23,828 bases of DNA from Chitinophagaceae bacterium (lineage in GTDB: Bacteria > Bacteroidota > Bacteroidia > Chitinophagales > Chitinophagaceae). The position numbers and the translations under genes are program-made. The notes beneath the pieces are model-generated. The model did not search any database and was not told the origin of the DNA. It saw only the letters and a program-made list of their open reading frames with translations. Of this stretch, positions 8,214 to 14,689 are shown piece after piece. Position 1 is the stretch's first letter. Every line of letters begins with the position of its first letter. The stretch is from the NCBI GenBank assembly GCA_947447815.1, contig CANFLJ010000002.1, positions 1 to 23,828 of the forward strand, in the 5' to 3' direction.

Positions 8214-9134
8214 ATGGAAAATAATACTTCACTTCAACAACAATTACTAGATGCAGGTGTTCACTTTGGACACTTAAAAAAGAAGTGGAATCCAAAAATG
8301 TTACCATACATTTTTGCTGAGAAAAAAGGGATTCACATCATCGATCTTAATAAGACCGTAGAAAACTTACAAGAAGTTGCTGCTGCTATGAAACAAATAG
8401 CAAAAAGCGGTAAAAAAATCATGTTTGTTGCTACTAAGAAACAAGCAAAAGAAATTGTAAGCGAGTGTGCAAACCGTGTAGGTATGCCATATGCTACTGA
8501 GCGTTGGTTGGGTGGTATGCTTACCAATTTCAATACCGTTCGTAAGAGCGTTAAGAAAATGCAGAGCATTGAAAAAATGTTGAACGATGGTAGCGCAGAA
8601 AGCCTGACTAAGAAAGAGCGTTTGACTTTGACTCGTGATAAGGATAAGATGGAGAAAGTATTGGGCGGTATCGCTCAGTTGGGTCGTCTTCCAGCAGCAT
8701 TATTCTTAGTAGATATCAGCGTAGAACACATTGCATTAGCAGAAGCTAAAAGACTAGGTATTACTACCTTCGGTTTGGTGGATACTAATAGCGATCCTAA
8801 TAAAGTAGATTTCTTTATTCCAGGAAACGATGATGCTACTAAATCTATCGCAATCATTACCAATTACATCACTGCAGCTATTGCTGAAGGTTTGGCTGAA
8901 CGTCAAGCAGCAAGCAAGGATGATGATGATGCAAATGATGATGGTAACGAAAACGAAGTAAAAGCACGTAGACTGGAAGCTGAAGCGCAAGCTGAAGGCG
9001 GAAGAGGTCGTGGCCGTGGAAGAGTAGGATCTGATTCTGCTGCTCCAGGAGGACCAGGTGGACCAACAAAACGTAGAGTGGCTAATACCCGCAGACCAGG
9101 TGCTGGATCAGGACCAGGTGGTGGCAAACGTTAA
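8214..9134 (+). CDS. rpsB: Ribosomal protein S2 (uS2) with long charged C-terminal tail
   Basis: S2 is a late-assembling 30S protein near the Shine-Dalgarno exit region. Core residues 1-233 are canonical: LLDAGVHFGHLKKKWNPKM, GIHIIDLNKTVENL, ERWLGGMLTNFNTVRKS, LGRLPAALFLVDI and FGLVDTNSDPNKVDFFIPGNDDA. At 306 residues it exceeds E. coli S2 (241) by a tail of about 73 residues: an acidic patch DDDDANDDGNENE (about 236-248), a short charged helix, then a Gly/Arg-rich segment with GRGRGRGRV near 263-271 and a Pro/Gly/Arg end. The tail has no folded-domain look and may bind RNA; this is inference. It is coupled to tsf downstream, separated by a terminator-like hairpin. Confidence 0.98.
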   Translation: MENNTSLQQQLLDAGVHFGHLKKKWNPKMLPYIFAEKKGIHIIDLNKTVENLQEVAAAMKQIAKSGKKIMFVATKKQAKEIVSECANRVGMPYATERWLGGMLTNFNTVRKSVKKMQSIEKMLNDGSAESLTKKERLTLTRDKDKMEKVLGGIAQLGRLPAALFLVDISVEHIALAEAKRLGITTFGLVDTNSDPNKVDFFIPGNDDATKSIAIITNYITAAIAEGLAERQAASKDDDDANDDGNENEVKARRLEAEAQAEGGRGRGRGRVGSDSAAPGGPGGPTKRRVANTRRPGAGSGPGGGKR

Positions 9135-9157
9135 TCACATTTGATGATATAATTCAT

Positions 9158-9187
9158 AATGGCTTCTAAGGAAGCCATTCCTTTTAA
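9158..9187 (+). terminator. Terminator/attenuator hairpin between rpsB and tsf
   Basis: AATGGCTTC (9158-9166) and GAAGCCATT (9171-9179) form a perfect 9-bp stem with a TAAG loop, followed by CCTTTTAATTT. It lies 24 bp after rpsB and 27 bp before tsf, so it probably reduces rather than abolishes tsf transcription. No separate tsf promoter is obvious in the 79-bp gap. Confidence 0.75.
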
Positions 9188-9213
9188 TTTGAAATAATAT
9201 AAATTATAATTTT

Positions 9214-10056
9214 ATGAGTACTGCTGTTGTAATATCAGCTTCTGAAATTAATAAGTTGCGTCAGGCAACCGGAGCTGGAATGATGGATTGTAGAAAGGCC
9301 TTAACTGAAACCAATGGTGACTTTGAAGGTGCTATCGACTGGTTGCGTAAACAAGGTCAGAAAGTAGCTGCTAAACGTAGCGACAGAGACGCTAAAGAAG
9401 GCGTTATTATTGCTAAAACTACTGCCGACAATAAAGTAGGTTACGTAGTATCTATCAGTTGCGAAACTGACTTCGTTTCTAAAAATGCAGATTTCGTAGC
9501 ATTTGCTCAAAGCATTGCTGATGCGGCTGTAGCTAACGGTGTAAAATCGGTAGAAGAATTGAATGAAGTAACTGTAAATGGTTCTAAAGTATCTGAACTA
9601 ATCAATGATAAACTGGCTGCTATTGGCGAAAAGATTGGAATCAATCGTTTTGAGCGTGTAGAAGCTCCTTATGTAGCTTCTTACATCCATGGTGCAAACA
9701 GAATTGGTGTATTAGTTGCTATGAACGAAGAAAGCGCTGAAGCTGGAAAAGATGTAGCTATGCAAATTGCTGCTTTAAATCCATTGGCTGTAGATGCTGA
9801 TTCTGTTCCTGCAGAAACTATTGAAAGAGAAAGAAACATTGTTATCGATACCATGAAAGCTGATCCTAAGATGGCTGGTAAACCAGATGAAATGGTTGCT
9901 AAAATTGCAGAAGGTAAATTGAATGCTTTCTTCAAAGAGCAAACATTAGCAGCTCAACCATTTGTAAAAGATGGTGGAAAAACTGTTTCTGAATATCTTA
10001 AGAGTGTAAGCGCTAACCTTAAAGTTTTATCTTTTGTAAGAGTAGCTTTGGGATAA
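9214..10056 (+). CDS. tsf: Translation elongation factor Ts
   Basis: EF-Ts is the guanine-nucleotide exchange factor that recycles EF-Tu-GDP in the cytoplasm. The N-terminal UBA-like module has LRQATGAGMMDCRKALTE; the core carries the signature CETDFVSKNADFVAFA (about 83-98) with the TDFV loop that contacts EF-Tu. The dimerisation/core repeats continue to the end, with ERERNIVIDTMK and PFVKDGGKTVSEYL. The 280-residue length matches the E. coli-type long form. The ATG at 9214 opens the UBA module after a short leader (MSTAVVISASEI). It is the last gene of the operon and is followed by a terminator 84 bp downstream. Confidence 0.99.
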   Translation: MSTAVVISASEINKLRQATGAGMMDCRKALTETNGDFEGAIDWLRKQGQKVAAKRSDRDAKEGVIIAKTTADNKVGYVVSISCETDFVSKNADFVAFAQSIADAAVANGVKSVEELNEVTVNGSKVSELINDKLAAIGEKIGINRFERVEAPYVASYIHGANRIGVLVAMNEESAEAGKDVAMQIAALNPLAVDADSVPAETIERERNIVIDTMKADPKMAGKPDEMVAKIAEGKLNAFFKEQTLAAQPFVKDGGKTVSEYLKSVSANLKVLSFVRVALG

Positions 10057-10140
10057 GGGCATTCGTTTAAGACGTTTAACGTGCAATGCGTTTAAGGTAA
10101 AATACAAACGAATTAAATTTGTGTTTAGAATAATAAATAA

Positions 10141-10172
10141 AGAAAGGCTGTCCTTATGGGCAGCTTTTCTGC
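10141..10172 (+). terminator. Terminator after tsf
   Basis: AGAAAGGCTGTCC (10141-10153) pairs with GGGCAGCTTTTCT (10158-10170) over 13 bp with two G-U pairs and a TTAT loop. The U-rich side lies within the 3' arm. Between tsf and this hairpin (10057-10140) there are only short CGTTTAAG-like repeats. Confidence 0.75.
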
Positions 10173-10189
10173 TTTAGGGAGGATTAGCA

Positions 10190-10349
10190 AATTTGATAAT
10201 GTGACAAATTGAAAATTTGATAATGAATACAATTTAAAGTACAAACAACTCAAATACAAAAACTAAAGGTATAAAAACTAAATACTAAAAAAAGAAAAAA
10301 TAAAAGAAATGTGATTGGAGCCTACGGATTTTTCTGCGGGCTCTTTTTG
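10190..10349. repeat. AT-rich intergenic repeat with terminator, copy A
   Basis: This is nearly the same as 13165-13316. The two share a 28-bp identical block (10214-10241 and 13195-13222), an A-rich stretch with ACTCAAATACAAAAA and AAATACTAAAAAAAGAAAAA, then ATGTGATTGGAGCCT and a hairpin. Copy A has about 15 extra bases in its middle. Together the copies flank the 10.4-13.1 kb module as direct repeats. Confidence 0.9.
10318..10349 (+). terminator. Repeat-borne intrinsic terminator A
   Basis: GAGCCTACGG (10318-10327) pairs imperfectly (one A-C mismatch, two G-U) with CTGCGGGCTC (10334-10343), followed by TTTTT. It lies downstream of the tsf terminator and faces the end of the minus-strand regulator gene. 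The 91 bp to that gene's stop hold no other clear feature. Confidence 0.7.
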
Positions 10350-10440
10350 GTGGTTTTATGCTAATTGAATATATGTATAAGGGGAGCTGGTTAGACACCA
10401 ATTACTAGAAAAGCCGTTTGAAAAGATAGCGTTTTCTTTT

Positions 10441-11070
10441 TTATATAGCCCAACCCATTTCTTTTGATTTTAATATAAGTCCTGCTCTATTTTTTACTTC
10501 ACATTTACTGTATAATGCTGTTAATTTTCTTTCTAAGGTTGGTACAGAAATACATAAAGAAACGGCTAGTTCATCATTTTTTTTGCTGGAACAAGCATCC
10601 TGAATAAACGTATACTCTTCATGGGTGAAATTGGGATTGTGAAAAGACTTTCGTAGCATTAGATTTGCATAATCATCACCTTGATCTTTAATAAAATGGA
10701 GGGTTCTAACTTCATTGATTCCTTTTATGAATATGGAAGGGGATTCATTTTTATTTATACAACCACAGCAACCTGCTTCCAGCATTATCAATCGATCGTT
10801 TGGTTTGCCAGATGTAGAAAGACCTACCATGTAGGTTTCGGGATAATTTTTACGAATCCAATGTACAATTTCAGATCCATTCATTAAGGGCATCTGAGTA
10901 TCTATGAGCATTAGAGAAGGGACAGAAGAACCTTTATTAATTTGATCGATAAAGTCTTGTCCATTTGATGCTGTGATGGAAACCGTATAAAGTTCAGTAT
11001 TATTTAAATATGTTTTAAATCCGAGGAGCACTGACCATACATCGTCGATAATACCAATTGTTATTTTCAT
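10441..11070 (-). CDS. Orphan NarL/LuxR-type response regulator
   Basis: This is a cytoplasmic two-component response regulator, 209 residues. The receiver domain (about 1-125) has acidic residues D9/D10 in GIIDD, phospho-acceptor D57 in LMLIDTQMPLMNG, the switch residue S85 and the conserved K107. The C-terminal domain (about 146-209) has a LuxR/NarL-type helix-turn-helix: FTHEEYTFIQDACSSKKNDELA, then VPTLERKLTALYSKCEVKNR where the recognition helix would lie. The tail is more divergent than in typical NarL proteins (ISVPTLE in place of SxxTVxxH). No histidine kinase is adjacent, so its input is unknown. It is the only minus-strand gene in the window and has its own promoter. Its targets cannot be inferred. 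Confidence 0.92.
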   Translation of the reverse strand: MKITIGIIDDVWSVLLGFKTYLNNTELYTVSITASNGQDFIDQINKGSSVPSLMLIDTQMPLMNGSEIVHWIRKNYPETYMVGLSTSGKPNDRLIMLEAGCCGCINKNESPSIFIKGINEVRTLHFIKDQGDDYANLMLRKSFHNPNFTHEEYTFIQDACSSKKNDELAVSLCISVPTLERKLTALYSKCEVKNRAGLILKSKEMGWAI

Positions 11071-11102
11071 AGGAAAAGCATTTGTTAGAAAATGAGTATG
11101 GA

Positions 11103-11132
11103 CGAAAGTAGGCTTAATTATGAGGAATACAA
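11103..11132 (-). promoter_or_regulatory. Bacteroidota-type promoter of the response regulator
   Basis: Read on the minus strand: TTG (11132-11130), 19 nt, then TACTTTCG (11110-11103), matching TTG-N19-TAnnTTTG with one mismatch. Transcription would start about 25-30 nt before the ATG at 11070. Confidence 0.65.
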
Positions 11133-11228
11133 CGTGAGTCGTGAAGAATACTTCGTGAGTTGAAAGAATTTCTATGCTTTTTGAAAATATTAGGGTAAAC
11201 CATCAATGAATGATAGGAAACATTGGAT

Positions 11229-11756
11229 ATGAAGTATGAACGTGCTTTGATATTTGCATTTGTGAATAAGGGGAAGCATGAAAGAGTAGTTTCAATGAAT
11301 GAAGAATTGGTTTCAGTGGGTGAGAGAGTAGTTTCAGCTCGTGAAGAGCAAGCCGCGAAGCATGAAAGAATGGTTTCAGTAAATGAAGGATTGGTTTCAA
11401 TGGGTGAAGCGCAGGCCGAGAAGCATGAGAGAGTAGTTTCAATGAATAAAGGAGTGGTTTCGGTGAGTGAGGAGCAAGTTGAGAAGCGTGAAAGAATGGT
11501 TTCAGTAAATGAAGGATTGGTTTCAATGGGTGAAGAGAAAGCGGAGAAGCATGAAAGAGTAGTTTCAATGAATAAAGGAGTGGTTTCAGTGAGTGAGGAG
11601 CAAGTTGAGAAGAGTGAAAGAATGGTTTCAATGAATGAAGGTTTGGTTTCAGTGAATGAAGAGCAAGCCGCGAGGTATGAAAGAATGGTTTCAGAGGGTG
11701 AGGAGAAATCTGCAAAGAATGAAGGTGCAGTATTTATGAGAATGAGGGTAGTTTGA
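11229..11756 (+). CDS. Heptad-repeat protein, possible coiled coil
   Basis: The function of this frame is not recognised. It opens at ATG 11229 (a TTG at 11223 is also possible), about 175 codons. From about 11274 it consists of units beginning KHERVVS/KHERMVS, with lengths 28, 21, 21, 21, 21, 21 and 14 residues, every one a multiple of seven. Each heptad reads roughly VSxNExL, so L/V/M at position 7 and M/V at position 3 give a 3-4 hydrophobic spacing like a coiled coil; every third heptad has Q or K there. No signal peptide or membrane segment is seen. It diverges from the response regulator. The opposite strand is also open because of the repeat, so coding status is uncertain, but a frame kept strictly in sevens favours this strand. 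Confidence 0.4.
   Translation: MKYERALIFAFVNKGKHERVVSMNEELVSVGERVVSAREEQAAKHERMVSVNEGLVSMGEAQAEKHERVVSMNKGVVSVSEEQVEKRERMVSVNEGLVSMGEEKAEKHERVVSMNKGVVSVSEEQVEKSERMVSMNEGLVSVNEEQAARYERMVSEGEEKSAKNEGAVFMRMRVV
11274..11720. repeat. Minisatellite: 21-bp units in a 63-bp and 126-bp higher order
   Basis: The DNA repeats with a 21-bp base period (GTTTCAATGAATGAAG-like), grouped into 63-bp units. Alternate 63-bp units match best, so the 126-bp pair is the last duplicated block: the units at about 11421 and 11547 encode identical 21-residue peptides. The expected variability is unit-number change between strains. Confidence 0.85.
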
Positions 11757-11989
11757 GCGGTGAAAAAAGAGGCAGTATGGTTGAAAGAGGAAAAGCCTAC
11801 ATTGAAGGATTAAATTATACTTCCCTGAGGTTAGCAATGTTTTTTAAATCGTGAGTTGCGTGAGTTGTGAATCGTGAGTGATAGAATACATTTTAAAAAA
11901 TTATGGGTTGTTGTTAATTGCCTATAAATTCTATGCCTTAGGTATGAAAGATTGAGAATAATATTATAATTATCATTAAAAATAAGAAA
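11757..11989. other. Intergenic region with CGTGAGT repeats
   Basis: No gene is seen in this stretch. Around 11849-11880 it holds CGTGAGTTG, GTGAGTTG and CGTGAGTG in tandem. Related CGTGAGT words occur at 11133-11165 on the other side of the heptad frame. No convincing promoter is seen for the downstream gene. Confidence 0.6.
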
Positions 11990-13108
11990 ATGGATAAGTC
12001 GAACAAGGGTAAGATGAACATGTTTATTTTAGTTGCATTGTATTTTACGAAGTACAGTACATTATTTACTGGCTATGCACAATTGATACTAGAAATTACT
12101 GGTTTTAAGGGTGTAATAGATGATCTTGGATTGGATGTAGGTATACAAGCTAAAGACACTAAGGGAGTGACTGCAGAAAAGAATGATTTGGTATTGGCTG
12201 CCGTAAAATTGACTGTAGATACCTCGAGAAAAGCGAGGGTATGGGCAGAGAATGAAGGAGAAGTGAAACTAGAACATACCTTTAATATTCATGTAACTGA
12301 TTTTCATCATATAGATGCTAAAATTGTATTGGAAGATTTGACTATAGTATCAAAGGCCATCGGTGATAATATGGCACATTTTGTAGGGTATAAAATAGTA
12401 GCTGCTGATGTGACTACTATTGATGCTGCTATAGCAGCAGCGATGGAAGATATAGGTAAACCAAAGCAGGCCATTAAAGAAAGAGCTACCAGTACAGGAA
12501 ATATTGCCCTTACTGTAGATAAAGGGATGGTGTATTTGCATAAGATAGATGACTTATTAATATCGGAATATAAAGATACAAACCCTAAAGAGGTGGCAGA
12601 ATATAAACTGAACAGACAGGAGGAGCCTATTGGGGTTCATCATACTGGAATAAGAGCTATTGTGACTACTGGAGATGGAGAATTAGTAAATGAAGCATTG
12701 GTATCTATCCCTCTTTTGAAAAGAAGTGTGCATACTAATTATGACGGAGGGGGAGAACTAGTAAAGTTTAAGGCGGATACTTATTTAATAGAAATAACTA
12801 AGGATGGATTTGAAAAATATACCTGTTTACAGAAAACAGAGCGGGCTAAAATGACTGTGTTTACTGTGAAGCTTGTACCAAAAATGCTGCAAGTAATAGT
12901 AACAAAGGGTGGGCTTCCTGTAAGAGAATATTGTACAAGTATTGTAAACACTACTATAGTAAATATGACGGACATAGAAGGCAAATCGGAATTGTGGAGA
13001 GCGCCGAATAAGGGAGTGATTGAGATAAGTAATGAGAATGGTGAATTTAAATCGGTGGAGTATGATATGAATGAATTGAATAAGCTGGTGATACATGTGC
13101 AGATGTGA
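11990..13108 (+). CDS. Unknown-function protein with C-terminal carboxypeptidase-regulatory-like domain
   Basis: This is a 372-residue protein of no known function. ATG 11990 follows AAAATAAGAAA; a second start at codon 9 (MNMFIL) is possible. Residues about 20-205 are mostly helical, with DTKGVTAEKNDLVLAAV, a segment ending DDIGKPKQAIKERA-like (IGKPKQAIKERATSTGN) and KIDDLLISEYKDTNPKEVAEYK. From memory this resembles a common Bacteroidota family of hypothetical helical proteins. Residues about 218-296 look like a carboxypeptidase-regulatory-like beta sandwich (GIRAIVTTGDGELVNEALV ... YLIEITKDGFEKY), and about 297-372 like a second, more divergent one (LQVIVTKGGLPVREY). No clear signal peptide is present; the N-terminal hydrophobic stretch is weak. 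It is followed by repeat copy B with a terminator. Confidence 0.8.
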   Translation: MDKSNKGKMNMFILVALYFTKYSTLFTGYAQLILEITGFKGVIDDLGLDVGIQAKDTKGVTAEKNDLVLAAVKLTVDTSRKARVWAENEGEVKLEHTFNIHVTDFHHIDAKIVLEDLTIVSKAIGDNMAHFVGYKIVAADVTTIDAAIAAAMEDIGKPKQAIKERATSTGNIALTVDKGMVYLHKIDDLLISEYKDTNPKEVAEYKLNRQEEPIGVHHTGIRAIVTTGDGELVNEALVSIPLLKRSVHTNYDGGGELVKFKADTYLIEITKDGFEKYTCLQKTERAKMTVFTVKLVPKMLQVIVTKGGLPVREYCTSIVNTTIVNMTDIEGKSELWRAPNKGVIEISNENGEFKSVEYDMNELNKLVIHVQM

Positions 13109-13164
13109 TAATGAATTCGGAAATACAAATTAGCTAATTTGCTAATGTGCTGATTAGCTAATGA

Positions 13165-13316
13165 ATACAAGGAATACAAATTTGATAATGTGATAATTTG
13201 ATAATGAATACAATTTAAAGTAAAATGAACTCAAATACAAAAATTAAATACTAAAAAAAGAAAAACTAAATAGATGTGATTGGAGCCTGCGGATTTTTCT
13301 GCGGGCTCTTTTTTAT
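13165..13316. repeat. AT-rich intergenic repeat with terminator, copy B
   Basis: Near-copy of 10190-10349, in the same orientation. It is preceded (13126-13165) by further TTTGCTAATG / GCTAATGAATAC words, a degenerate extension of the TTTGATAATG motif, which itself contains a GCTAAT/ATTAGC inverted repeat. Confidence 0.9.
13283..13314 (+). terminator. Repeat-borne intrinsic terminator B
   Basis: GAGCCTGCGG (13283-13292) pairs with CTGCGGGCTC (13299-13308) over 10 bp with two G-U pairs, followed by TTTTTTATTT. It terminates the 372-codon gene. Confidence 0.85.
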
Positions 13317-13574
13317 TTAGGACAATAAGGACTGTTCCGACACTTTACTATTTTGTGTTGGAAGCAACAGGAAGAAATTCAGTTGCAAGCTATATAAATT
13401 ACGATGATTTTGTAAGTTGTACCTAGAGGGGGGAAATGAAGCTACACAGAGATTGAATGATTTAGTATTTTGGTTTGCAAATCGGAGATTTGCTAACGAT
13501 GGTGTAGTTTGTATACTCACAATGAACCGAAATTTAGTTTAGTGCTAACAGATTGTTTTGAAGATTTTATTAAA

Positions 13575-13627
13575 TGATTATCAATGGGTTACATTGATTT
13601 TAAAAAAATGTTTACCTTTATTTTTTG
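13575..13627 (+). promoter_or_regulatory. Candidate displaced promoter of the TPR/AraC gene
   Basis: TGATTATCAATGGGTTA begins at 13575, with TATTTTTTG at 13619-13627, 40 bp after the palindrome centre. Compared with the site at 17680 it also shares AAAATGTTTAC in the same register. Before the IS arrived this would have stood about 150 bp before the regulator start codon. Confidence 0.5.
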
Positions 13628-13644
13628 ACAGTAAACATTTTTTT
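13602..13644. repeat. 14-bp perfect inverted repeat
   Basis: AAAAAAATGTTTAC (13602-13615) and GTAAACATTTTTTT (13631-13644) are perfect reverse complements separated by 15 bp. They bracket the TAnnnTTTG element, so the repeat could be an operator or a hairpin at the start of the transcript. Confidence 0.85.
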
Positions 13645-13816
13645 AGTTGGTTTTGCTTACTATCAATTATGTATTATTTACCCTCCTATATCTATATAGG
13701 CATCAAGTATATTGTAAAAAGTTTATAAATAGTTATATAATCTTTACCAATATAATTTTTTAAGATCTTTTTATTGAAGTTGTTTGGAATTAATTTTAGG
13801 CTTGTAAAATAAAATA

Positions 13817-13869
13817 GAACTCTCAACAGTTAAAGGTTTTAGCAAAAAATCAAATTACTGTGAGAGTTC
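13817..13869 (+). promoter_or_regulatory. Hairpin sequestering the transposase start codon
   Basis: GAACTCTCAACAGT (13817-13830) pairs with ACTGTGAGAGTTC (13857-13869): 13 bp with one bulged A and a 26-nt loop. The GTG start (13860-13862) lies inside the 3' arm. Transcripts that include the IS left end would have the start blocked. Confidence 0.7.
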
Positions 13870-14678
13870 AAAGCGAAAATAAGATTAAAACTTTTGTAAT
13901 ACCGCATTTAAGTGTTGGGAAACGTGGGAAAAAGAGTAATATATGTTTGGTTAACGTGTTTCTTTTGATTTTAAAAAGATTAAAAACAGGAACCCAATGG
14001 AGGGAGTTAAGCACCAGGGAATATTTTGAAGAAACTGTTCCATGGCAAACAATTTATTATTATTTCAACAAGTGGAGTAAGGATGGCAGTTTCTTGAATG
14101 TCTGGAAACAACTATTGATGATGAATAAACATTTACTGGATTTATCCACCGCTCAATTTGACGGCTCGCATACACCTTGCAAAAGAGGAGGTGAGAGTGT
14201 AGTTTATCAGGGCAGAAAATCATGCAAAACCTCTAACAGCTTGATTTTGTGTGATAATAATGGGTTGCCTTTAGTGGTAGGGAAACCTCAATCTGGCAAT
14301 AATAATGACCTATACAACATCAATAAAATATTTGATGAAATGATAACCTTTTTAGAAGAAGACTCTATCACTATGGATGGTGTTTTTATGAACGCAGATG
14401 CAGGATTTGATAGTAAAAGTTTTAAAAGAAATTGCGATTCAAAAGGAATTGAATTGAATGTAAAAGAAAACCCAAGAAGTAGAAAAGGAACTAACCCAAC
14501 AACCCCTTTCTTTGATGATCAGCTTTATAATGAAAATAGATATAAAATTGAAAGGACAAATGCTTGGATGGATGCGTATAAGGGAATTTTGATTAGATTT
14601 GAAAAACTGACTATAACTTGGTGGAATATGCTATGGCTAAGCGTTATAGCTATATTTCTTAAGAAATTAAAATGTTAA
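13860..14678 (+). CDS. IS5-family DDE transposase
   Basis: This is a 272-residue transposase that cuts and joins the IS ends. The N-terminus (VIPHLSVGKRGKKSN ... LKTGTQWRELSTREYF ... PWQTIYYYFNKWSKDGSF) is the usual IS5-type DNA-binding start. The catalytic triad is visible: D101 in AQFDGSHT, D180 in MNADAGFDS and E231 in YKIERTNAW, with YQGRK between. Length and ending (IAIFLKKLK) fit a full-length protein with no frameshift. The frame has no ATG or TTG upstream before a stop at 13815, so the GTG at 13860 is chosen. Its TAA (14676-14678) runs into the right terminal repeat and overlaps an ATG for the downstream gene at 14672. Confidence 0.93.
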   Translation: MRVQSENKIKTFVIPHLSVGKRGKKSNICLVNVFLLILKRLKTGTQWRELSTREYFEETVPWQTIYYYFNKWSKDGSFLNVWKQLLMMNKHLLDLSTAQFDGSHTPCKRGGESVVYQGRKSCKTSNSLILCDNNGLPLVVGKPQSGNNNDLYNINKIFDEMITFLEEDSITMDGVFMNADAGFDSKSFKRNCDSKGIELNVKENPRSRKGTNPTTPFFDDQLYNENRYKIERTNAWMDAYKGILIRFEKLTITWWNMLWLSVIAIFLKKLKC

Positions 14679-14689
14679 ACAACTTCATT

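Larger units (their letters stand above)
13317..13774. other. Intergenic region; former leader of the TPR/AraC gene
   Basis: No gene is seen in this stretch. The right part (13575-13774) holds the palindrome/TAnnnTTTG module and an AT-rich leader. Joining base 13774 to 14692 across the insertion sequence restores a direct leader running into the regulator ATG. Confidence 0.6.
13775..14687 (+). mobile_element. Complete IS5-type insertion sequence (913 bp)
   Basis: The ends are TGAAGTTGTTT (13775-13785) and its exact complement AAACAACTTCA (14677-14687). The element is flanked on both sides by TTAT (13771-13774 and 14688-14691), a plausible 4-bp target duplication (3 bp if only TTA counts). 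One transposase frame fills the element and its stop overlaps the right inverted repeat. All parts are intact, so the copy may be recent and active. I do not recognise the named IS. Confidence 0.9.

Noticed and set aside
10395..10440. AGAAAAG/GTTTTCT inverted repeat as a terminator for the minus-strand response regulator
   Set aside because: The pairing is AT-only with a mismatch and a long loop, too weak to call.
11203..11715. Long open frame on the minus strand across the heptad-repeat region (Leu/His/Pro-rich, LKPFFHASRLALH units)
   Set aside because: It is open only because a 21-bp repeat lacking stops in one unit lacks them in all. The composition (His, Pro, Leu rich) is unlike any other protein here, and the plus-strand frame has regular heptads.
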